DNA from: an uncultured Collinsella sp.
Lineage (GTDB): Bacteria; Actinomycetota; Coriobacteriia; Coriobacteriales; Coriobacteriaceae
Direction: 5' to 3'
DNA: 64,000 nucleotides
Assembly (NCBI GenBank): GCA_900759565.1
Contig: CAAEVV010000064.1
Location: 1-64,000 of the forward strand
The notes under the pieces were generated by a model. The model saw nothing but the letters and a program-made list of their open reading frames with translations. It had not been told where the DNA came from and did not search any database. The position numbers and the translations under genes are program-made. Positions 57,903 through 64,000 of this stretch are shown here, in pieces. Position 1 is the stretch's first letter, and every line of letters starts with the position of its first letter.

Positions 57903-59123
57903 TTACTCAGTCGTCGACGAATCGTCGGTCGAACTCTTGGTGACGCCCTTCAGGCTCACGTTATAGGGTACGTCCTTGGGCATGGGGTTGACGGTAATGT
58001 CGGCGTCCTTCTTGTACTGCTCCAGCCACTCGCTGTATGCAGTACTGGCCGCCTGCGTCTTCACCACGTTGGAGACGTACTTCTTGATGGCCTTGGGCAC
58101 CTGGTTGATGTCATCGACCTGATTATCGACATGGAAGTAGTCGGTGCACTTGATGATGTGGTAACCATAGGTCGACTCGACGACTTCGCTCACGTCGCCC
58201 TTGTTGAGCCCCTCGAGCGCCGTCTGGTAGCTGTCAACAAAGGTGGTGAGCTTATCCCAGCCCACATCGCCCTTCTTCTCCTTGGAACCGGTGTCCTCGG
58301 AGTACTGCTCAACGGCGTCCTCAAAGCTCAGCTCACCGGAGTTGATCTTGTCCAGGCACTCCTGCGCCTTGGCCTTGGCGGCAGCCTTGTCCTCGTCGGA
58401 AGCGTCGGAATCAACCTTGATCAGGATGTTCGACGAGCGGCGGGCGTCGTTGTAGTTAGACAGGTTCTCGTTGATGTAATCGACAATCTCGCCGTCCTTG
58501 GGCTTGCTCGTGGGCGCGACGGCATCCTTAAGCTTTTGCTGTGCCAGGCTCTCCTTGAGTGAGTCCTTGTAGGTGTCCTCGGTATAGCCGTAGGTCTTGA
58601 GGGTCTTCTTAAAGGCCTTGGCACCGCCCGCGCTCTTGCACGCGTCCTTCCAAGCCTTCTCGACCTCCTCGTCCGACACCGTCACGCCGTTCTCCTTCTG
58701 TGCCTGTTGAAGCAGAATCTGCTGTGTGTAGGAGTCGATGAGTTGCTTGCGGTACTTCTTGGGCGTGAGGTCGTTGTCAACCAGATACTGCGCCCAGTCC
58801 TTATCCTTGGTGTAACCGTAGGACGTACGCATGCTCATGATCTGCTTGGTCACGGTGTCCTCGGTGAGGTTGGTGCCGCTGATAGCTGCAGCAACACCGC
58901 CGGTCAGCTTGTAGCCCGAGGTGTCCTCGGCCTGCGACATAAGGCCGGAGCACGCCATCGCCGAGACGGAGAGCAGCATCGCCAGCACGCCGATGACCAC
59001 CAGGACGATCTTGACGGTCTTAGACACGTACGTCTTGCGCTGCTTCTTGCGAGAGCTGGAGGCAGCGCGAGCCTGCTGCTCGGGCGTCGGCGCGGCCTCG
59101 GAGTTCTTTTTCTTGTTTGCCAT
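57903..59123 (-). CDS. Membrane-anchored peptidyl-prolyl isomerase (SurA/PrsA-like, parvulin domain)
   Basis: This 406-residue extracytoplasmic foldase has a short basic N-terminus, a membrane span (about 37-59), a SurA_N-like helical domain (about 75-215), a parvulin-type rotamase domain (about 225-340, with SSNILIKV and GDVGWDKL, then STYGYHIIKCTDY) and a C-terminal helix. The span ends in SAMAC-SG, which resembles a lipobox but sits late, so plain membrane anchoring is as likely. GAAAGG precedes the ATG at 59123. It likely helps secreted and surface proteins such as the giant adhesin to fold. Confidence 0.9.
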   Translation of the reverse strand: MANKKKNSEAAPTPEQQARAASSSRKKQRKTYVSKTVKIVLVVIGVLAMLLSVSAMACSGLMSQAEDTSGYKLTGGVAAAISGTNLTEDTVTKQIMSMRTSYGYTKDKDWAQYLVDNDLTPKKYRKQLIDSYTQQILLQQAQKENGVTVSDEEVEKAWKDACKSAGGAKAFKKTLKTYGYTEDTYKDSLKESLAQQKLKDAVAPTSKPKDGEIVDYINENLSNYNDARRSSNILIKVDSDASDEDKAAAKAKAQECLDKINSGELSFEDAVEQYSEDTGSKEKKGDVGWDKLTTFVDSYQTALEGLNKGDVSEVVESTYGYHIIKCTDYFHVDNQVDDINQVPKAIKKYVSNVVKTQAASTAYSEWLEQYKKDADITVNPMPKDVPYNVSLKGVTKSSTDDSSTTE

Positions 59124-59189
59124 AGTTGGCCTTTCGCATAACGAATCGAACAAACGCCATTGTGTCACAACGCGGCCCCCGCGGCACGC

Positions 59190-59337
59190 TTGGTGCATTG
59201 GGGACAGGTTAATCTGCACCATTTTGGTGCAAAGGGGACAGATGTGGCACTTGGCACTTGGGGACGTTCTTTATATGCCGGCACTTGGGGACTGTCCCTT
59301 ACTGCCGGCAGAAAAGGAACGTCCCCAAGTGCCGACT
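59190..59337. repeat. REP-like element cluster
   Basis: It contains TTGGGGACAGG, AAAGGGGACAG, and a perfect 17-bp inverted repeat GGCACTTGGGGACGTTC (59253-59269) against its complement (59317-59333), around two GCCGG words. Confidence 0.75.
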
Positions 59338-59347
59338 CAGCCCCACC

Positions 59348-59812
59348 TTAGAAGTGGCGGCGGATGGCGTCGACCACGCCTTGGGGTGTGGCCTGGCCGA
59401 GCACGTCGGCTGCGGCGTCGGCATCCATAAAGATATTCATGAGCGCTTGCAGGGCCTCGACCTGACCGCCCGGCTCGGCAATGCCCAGGTTGATGATGAT
59501 CTGCGCCGGCACCGGGGCGCCCATGCCCGCCATCGCGTTGAACGTCACAGGTGCGGCGGGCTTTACCACCGCGATATAGGGCTTGGCCACAAACCCCGGA
59601 TCGGTATGCGGAATGGCAATGTTTGCCGCCGGCATGGCAAGACCCGTGGGATAGGCATCCTCGCGCGTGCGAACGGCGTCGAGCCAACCGTCGGCAATGT
59701 AGCCACGTTGTGCAAGCTCGCCCTCGAGCCGCGCAAACACCTCATCCGGCGTTGCGCACTCCCAATCAAAAAACACCAGCTCAGGCGTAAACAGCGCTTC
59801 GTTATCCGCCAT
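59348..59812 (-). CDS. Orphan PTS EIIA protein (galactitol/fructose type)
   Basis: This 154-residue EIIA-2 domain has the phosphorylated His in AIPHTDP, preceded by the YPTGLAMPAANI motif, and the usual alpha/beta pattern. The YPTGL form is nearest to GatA-like EIIA of galactitol systems. No EIIB, EIIC, HPr or EI gene is in the window, so it is either a remote component or a regulatory phospho-protein. It stands alone between two REP-like elements. Confidence 0.85.
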   Translation of the reverse strand: MADNEALFTPELVFFDWECATPDEVFARLEGELAQRGYIADGWLDAVRTREDAYPTGLAMPAANIAIPHTDPGFVAKPYIAVVKPAAPVTFNAMAGMGAPVPAQIIINLGIAEPGGQVEALQALMNIFMDADAAADVLGQATPQGVVDAIRRHF

Positions 59813-59823
59813 GCGCTCACCTC

Positions 59824-59890
59824 TCTCATCTAGTCACCTGCGACGTTCTTGAATGACCAGTCGTTAAAGCCCGTTCCCGATGACTACCCA
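59824..59890. repeat. Degraded REP-like element
   Basis: The words TAGTCACC, GACGTTCTTGAATGACCAGTCGTT and CGTTCCCGATGACTACC match the elements at 3734 and 12161 with several changes. Confidence 0.55.
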
Positions 59891-59964
59891 AAACAAAAGG
59901 TGGCCACGCGCGCCTTGGCGCCAATGACCACCCTGACTACTCGGCTAAATTGTACTGTGCGCCG

Positions 59965-60666
59965 CTAGCCGCGAGGCGCGTCAATTGCGACCTTGCCGCT
60001 CTCCAGCACGTGGACGCGGCCGTCGGCGAGCATCTGCACGACCTCGGGATACAGCAGATGCTCAATCGCGTGGATGTGCTCCTCGAGCGTGTCGACATCC
60101 CAGCCCTCCTCGACAGCCAGCGCGCGCTGGGCGATGATGGGGCCGTTGTCGTAGATCTCGTTGGCAAAGTGCACGGTCACACCGGTTACCTTGACGCCGC
60201 GCGCAAAGGCATCGTCGATCGCATGGGCGCCGGTAAAGCTCGGCAGCAGCGCCGGGTGTAGGTTGACCACGCGATTGGGGAACGCCGCCAGCAGCGGCGT
60301 GTGCACCATGCGCATGTAGCCGGCCATGACCACATATTCGCAGCCGCGCTCGAGCAGCTCATGCGCAATGATCTCGTCAGCCGCGATGGGATCGGCATAG
60401 ACATCCTTGGACAGCGTGAGTGTCTGGATGCCCGCACGCTCGGCGCGCTGCAAGCCCTTGGCCGAAGGACGGCTCGACACCACAAGTTCAATCGAGGCGT
60501 TGAGCTTGCCGGCGGCGATCAGGTCGATCAGCGCCTGCAGATTGGTACCCGAACCGCTGATAAGCACGCCGATCTTGAGCGGCTCGGCCGTATCGGTGCC
60601 GGTCGGACGGGTGTAGGGCACAAAGCCCAGGCCCTCGGCAGCAGCCATCTGTTCGTTAGCGCTCAT
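59965..60666 (-). CDS. purN: Phosphoribosylglycinamide formyltransferase
   Basis: This 233-residue enzyme transfers a formyl group from 10-formyl-THF to GAR in purine synthesis. It has GVLISGSGTNLQALID, the catalytic NLHPALLPSF stretch (Asn and His), TGVTVHF and the DNGPIIAQ motif with the catalytic Asp. A 30-residue N-terminal extension precedes the canonical start. It overlaps the end of purM by 11 bp. Confidence 0.94.
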   Translation of the reverse strand: MSANEQMAAAEGLGFVPYTRPTGTDTAEPLKIGVLISGSGTNLQALIDLIAAGKLNASIELVVSSRPSAKGLQRAERAGIQTLTLSKDVYADPIAADEIIAHELLERGCEYVVMAGYMRMVHTPLLAAFPNRVVNLHPALLPSFTGAHAIDDAFARGVKVTGVTVHFANEIYDNGPIIAQRALAVEEGWDVDTLEEHIHAIEHLLYPEVVQMLADGRVHVLESGKVAIDAPRG

Positions 60667-61759
60667 CGGAGTACACGACCTTACCAGAGCCCTCGACGCA
60701 CTCGCCCACGCGGAACGGCTTCTCGCCTAGCGCGACCAGAGCCTCGGTAACCGCGGCCTCGTCCTCGGGGGCAACGATCAGGCACAGGCCAACGCCCATG
60801 TTGAAGGTCTTGCACGCCTCGTTGGGCGCAAGCTCGGCCTGGCGCGACACATAGGTGATGACGGGCGGAACGTCCCAGCCCATCTCGGCACCGTTGCGGG
60901 TGACCACGGCGTCGACGTCGTCGGCCAGCGCGCGGTTGAGGTTCTCGGTAATGCCGCCGCCGGTGATGTGTGCGATAGCGTGCACGTTGGCGCCGCCGCG
61001 CAGCAGCTCCAGAATCGGCTTGACGTAGATGCGCGTGGGAGCCAGCAGGGCGTCTGCCAGCGATGCGCCGCCGAGTTCCTCGAGCGGACGGCTCAGCTCC
61101 TCGGCCTTAGCGGCGGCCTCGGGCGTGCCCGGCTTAATACCGTCGACGCCAATGACCTTACGCACGAGCGAGTAGCCGTTGGAGTGCACGCCGGTGGAAG
61201 GCAGGCCCAGGATCACGTCGCCGGGGCGGACGTTCGCGGGGTCGAGCATCTTGGGACGGTCGACGACGCCCACGGTAAATCCGGCAAGGTCGTAGTCGGC
61301 AGGAGCCATGACGCCGGGGTGCTCGGCCATCTCGCCGCCCACGAGCGCGCAGCCCGCGAGCTTGCAGCCGTCGGCCACACCCTTGATGATCTTTGCCATG
61401 TGCTCGGCCTCGATGTGGCCGATGGCAACGTAGTCCAGGAAGAACAGCGGCTCGGCACCCGAAGCCAGAATGTCGTTGACGCACATGGCGACCAGGTCCT
61501 GGCCCACCGTCTCGTGACGGTCCATGATCTGGGCGAGCACGAGCTTGGTGCCCACGCCGTCGGTACCGCTAATCAGAATCGGGTCTTCCATATCCTTAAG
61601 CGCGGCGGCCGAGAACAGACCACCGAAGCCACCGATGCCGCCGATGACCTCGGGACGGTTGGTGTCCTTAACCATCTGCTTAATAGCGTCGACGGCGCGG
61701 CCGCCCTCGGCGGTATCGACGCCGGCATCCTCATACGTCACATGCTTGCTGTCGCTCAT
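60656..61759 (-). CDS. purM: Phosphoribosylformylglycinamidine cyclo-ligase
   Basis: This 367-residue AIR synthetase has YEDAGVDTAEGGRAVDAIK at the start, GTDGVGTKL, the MCVNDILASGAEPLFFLDYVA segment, GLPSTGVHSNGYSL and HITGGGI. It is complete with no odd residues. GAGAGGAAGG precedes the ATG. It is the middle gene of a purF-purM-purN unit. Confidence 0.96.
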   Translation of the reverse strand: MSDSKHVTYEDAGVDTAEGGRAVDAIKQMVKDTNRPEVIGGIGGFGGLFSAAALKDMEDPILISGTDGVGTKLVLAQIMDRHETVGQDLVAMCVNDILASGAEPLFFLDYVAIGHIEAEHMAKIIKGVADGCKLAGCALVGGEMAEHPGVMAPADYDLAGFTVGVVDRPKMLDPANVRPGDVILGLPSTGVHSNGYSLVRKVIGVDGIKPGTPEAAAKAEELSRPLEELGGASLADALLAPTRIYVKPILELLRGGANVHAIAHITGGGITENLNRALADDVDAVVTRNGAEMGWDVPPVITYVSRQAELAPNEACKTFNMGVGLCLIVAPEDEAAVTEALVALGEKPFRVGECVEGSGKVVYSDER

Positions 61760-61865
61760 CTGAGCCTTCCTCTCCCACTACCGTCCGCCGCCCGGGCGCC
61801 AAACGGTGCTCATAGTTGCGTTCATTTCGGCGCGCGCCATAACAGCGCGCGCCGTCATATCAACA

Positions 61866-61915
61866 AAACAGCAGGTAAAACCTACCAAAATAAACCTGTC
61901 CCTACATGGCAGGTT
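61866..61915. repeat. AACCTACCAAAATAAACC-type element between purF and purM
   Basis: The word at 61879-61903 matches the inverted copies at 50626-50649 and 50779-50802, with a short AAAACCT/AGGTTTT inverted repeat around it. It lies in the 156-bp gap between purF and purM and may attenuate the operon. Confidence 0.55.
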
Positions 61916-63586
61916 TTAGGCCTCGCCGTGTTCCTCTTCCCAGCTGCGGTCGTCGTATTTCTCGACCACGGCGTCGTCATCAAAGTGCAGCGGCTTGTCC
62001 AGGTTGCGGGGCTTAAAGCCCTCCATGAACTTGTCGCGGCCAAAACTCTCGGGAATCGCCACGGGGTAGCGGCCGGTAAAGCACGCATCGCAGTAACCGC
62101 CCTTGGGCATGACCTTAAGCAGGCCCTCGACCGAAAGGAAGGCCAGCGAATCGGCGCCGATATACTCGCAAATCTCATCGACCGTCTTGTTGGCGCTGAT
62201 AAGCTGCGACTGCACGTCGGTATCGATACCGTAGAAGCACGGCCAGATGACCTCGGGCGAGTTGATGCGAATGTGAATCTCCTTGGCGCCGGCGTTGCGC
62301 AGCATCTTGACGAGCTGCACCATGGTGGTGCCGCGCACGATGGAGTCGTCGATGACGACCAGGCGCTTGCCCTCGATGTTGTCGCGCAGCGGGTTGAGTT
62401 TCATACGCACGCCCATGGCGCGCAGCTCCTGCGTGGGCTCGATAAACGTACGGCCCACGTAGCGGTTCTTGATAAGGCCCTCGCCAAAGGGAATACCGCT
62501 CTCGTGCGAATACCCCTCCGCGGGCGGCAGGCCGGAGTCGGGCACGCCGATGACCAGATCGGCCTCGACGGGCTCCTCGTGTGCCAGCTGACGACCCATG
62601 TCGTAACGGCAGGCATAGACGCTCTTGCCGTTCATGATGGAGTCGGGGCGGGCAAAGTAGACCTGCTCAAAGATGCAGTTTGCGGGCTCTTCGGCTGCAG
62701 GCACGCCCTGCTCGGATACCAGACCCTCGGCGCTGATGCGCAAAATCTCGCCGGGACGAACGTCACGGACGTACTCGGCACCCACGATGTCGAGTGCGCA
62801 GGTCTCGGAAGCAACGACCCAGCCGCCGGCGCGCGTGACACGGACGGCGGAGTCGACCGTCGCGGCGCCGTCCTGCGACGGCAGCTGCGAAACGGATGCG
62901 GCATCGGCCTGGTCCAGGCCCTCGTCCACCAGCTTGCCCAGCACGAGCGGGCGAATGCCGTGCGGATCGCGGAATGCGTAGAGTGCCTGCTCGTTGATGA
63001 GCGTCATGGCGTAGCCGCCGCGCACGAGCTCCATGGTCTTGCGAATGCCCTCGCGCAGATGGCCTGTACGCTGAGTAAAGTAGCCGATAAGCTTAGTCGC
63101 GACCTCGGAATCCGAATTGGAAAGGAACGGCACGCCCAGCTCGATCAGCTGGCGGCGCAGCTCGTCGGTGTTGACGAGGGTACCGTTGTGCGCGAGCGCG
63201 ATAATAACGCTGTTGATGGTAGAAAGATGCGGCTGCGAGGCTTCCCAGCTCTTGGCGCCGGCGGTGCCATAGCGCACGTGGCCCACGGCCAGCTGGCCGG
63301 AAAGCGTCGACAGGTCGGCGTTGGAGAACACGCGATCGAGCAGCCCCAGGTCTTTGCGAACCATAACCGTGCCGCCATCACCCACGGCGATTCCCGCCGA
63401 TTCCTGGCCGCGATGCTGCAGCGCGCGCAGACCAAAGTACGTCAGTCGAGCCACATCGCGATCGGGTGCCCACACACCAAAAATGCCGCATTCCTCATGC
63501 AGCTGGTCGGAGTCCGGATCATACGTCGACATGGTCTTCACCTGTCCCGCGGCACGCTCGGCCGCGCGGATGGTTTCTTGAGACAT
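61916..63586 (-). CDS. purF: Amidophosphoribosyltransferase
   Basis: This 556-residue enzyme makes phosphoribosylamine from PRPP and glutamine, the first step of purine synthesis. The N-terminal Ntn hydrolase begins with Cys at CGIFGVWAPD (about 33) after a propeptide of 32 residues that should be cleaved. The PRPP motif VVIDDSIVRGTT lies in the C-terminal phosphoribosyltransferase domain. The C-terminal cysteine pattern (CDACFTGRYP) is as in [4Fe-4S]-type PurF. GAGGGG lies 5 nt before the ATG. Confidence 0.96.
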   Translation of the reverse strand: MSQETIRAAERAAGQVKTMSTYDPDSDQLHEECGIFGVWAPDRDVARLTYFGLRALQHRGQESAGIAVGDGGTVMVRKDLGLLDRVFSNADLSTLSGQLAVGHVRYGTAGAKSWEASQPHLSTINSVIIALAHNGTLVNTDELRRQLIELGVPFLSNSDSEVATKLIGYFTQRTGHLREGIRKTMELVRGGYAMTLINEQALYAFRDPHGIRPLVLGKLVDEGLDQADAASVSQLPSQDGAATVDSAVRVTRAGGWVVASETCALDIVGAEYVRDVRPGEILRISAEGLVSEQGVPAAEEPANCIFEQVYFARPDSIMNGKSVYACRYDMGRQLAHEEPVEADLVIGVPDSGLPPAEGYSHESGIPFGEGLIKNRYVGRTFIEPTQELRAMGVRMKLNPLRDNIEGKRLVVIDDSIVRGTTMVQLVKMLRNAGAKEIHIRINSPEVIWPCFYGIDTDVQSQLISANKTVDEICEYIGADSLAFLSVEGLLKVMPKGGYCDACFTGRYPVAIPESFGRDKFMEGFKPRNLDKPLHFDDDAVVEKYDDRSWEEEHGEA

Positions 63587-63627
63587 GGCATCCCCTCAGA
63601 GCCTCGTTATTTGGCGTTACCTGCCCT

Positions 63628-63633
63628 ATTATA
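63628..63633 (-). promoter_or_regulatory. -10 box of purF
   Basis: A perfect TATAAT on the minus strand lies 42 bp before the purF ATG; the -35 region is weak. Confidence 0.5.
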
Positions 63634-63880
63634 CGCACGGCAAGACAAGCACTCCCGCGCATGAGCAGCGCTTTTTAAAAGCCCACCGAGCTTATAATCC
63701 GTTTTGCAGCCAAACATTTTATTGGGCAACCTCCTCGGGGTCGACGATCCCGCATGCTTCCGTCGCGACGCGTCTCGCCCGCCGTTGGGGCTTGCATTGT
63801 TGCAATTGGGACGTTCGTCCTGTCTTTTGGCAGGTCGGCGGCGTATCCTTGTACCTACAGCAAAACGAGAAAGGTTATGT

Positions 63881-64000
63881 ATGGATCGAAACGAACTCGA
63901 CCCCAGCGTCCCCAGCGCCACGGAGGTCAAGAAGATCCCCCTCATCATTAAGGTGTACGCCGTCCTGTGCATCCTGTCCGGCGTGGGTACGCTCCCGTCG
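63881..64000 (+). CDS. Start of a membrane protein, cut by the window edge
   Basis: Forty codons are visible from ATG 63881 to the end: a hydrophilic start (MDRNELDPSVPSATEVKK) and then a hydrophobic stretch (IPLIIKVYAVLCILSGVG). GAGAAAGG lies upstream of the ATG. It reads away from purF. Family unknown. Confidence 0.65.
   Translation, partial: MDRNELDPSVPSATEVKKIPLIIKVYAVLCILSGVGTLPS

Overview
The window is high-GC, gene-dense bacterial chromosome with short intergenic gaps, an LPxTG-anchored surface protein, and actinobacterial-style gene content. The mix (an Ech-type hydrogenase, the NfnAB transhydrogenase, a diverged Nramp/MgtE-like pair, a giant pilin-isopeptide-domain adhesin, and many GGGGACAG/GGGGACGTTC palindromes between genes) points to an anaerobic gut Coriobacteriia, most like Collinsella. 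That placement rests on gene content, codon use and recall; no database search was made.

Layout. 0.3-9.6 kb (minus): a divalent-metal transporter operon (Nramp-related permease plus a PRC/MgtE_N/CBS membrane protein), a NodB-like protein without its metal histidines, a PRC-barrel/YtxH pair, a protein with a cyanophycin-synthetase-N-like domain, a CNNM/CorC protein and a hemolysin III. 9.7-12.1 kb: an alpha/beta hydrolase behind a promoter with two matching palindromes, and a DUF362 ferredoxin-like protein. 12.3-21.3 kb: an FtsX/LolD-type ABC exporter, then a three-gene ABC-2 exporter divergent from a NarL-type two-component system. 21.3-28.9 kb: a 2096-residue LPxTG adhesin (vWA domain plus about ten isopeptide-type repeats), bracketed by four long palindromes in mirror order A-B-gene-B-A. 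28.9-34.5 kb: a five-gene Ech-type [NiFe] hydrogenase operon whose first gene fuses the EchA- and EchB-like subunits.

34.7-38.4 kb: an orphan two-HTH protein in an AT-richer patch, an old-yellow-enzyme/enoate reductase, a 300-bp array of eight alternating 15-bp sites at a 40-bp pitch, and an initiator tRNA. 38.4-43.5 kb: coaX, a degenerate BirA-like protein, a folP-folK fusion with a large insert in the DHPS barrel, a sirtuin and exonuclease III. 43.7-47 kb: an ECF-type vitamin or cofactor uptake operon (S, fused A-A, T). 47.1-53.2 kb (plus): glmU, prs, pth, nfnA and nfnB. 53.3-57.1 kb: a cytidylate-kinase-like protein and a polar amino acid ABC transporter. 57.4-63.6 kb: YqeY, a parvulin-type foldase, an orphan PTS EIIA and purN-purM-purF. 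The window ends inside a new plus-strand gene.

The genes describe an anaerobe that balances ferredoxin, NAD(P)H and H2 through Ech and NfnAB, and that builds envelope (glmU, foldase) and nucleotide (prs, pur) precursors here. The least conventional parts are the palindrome-bracketed adhesin, the alternating-site array at 37.7-38.0 kb, the fused hydrogenase membrane subunit and the Nramp-related transporter with an altered metal site.
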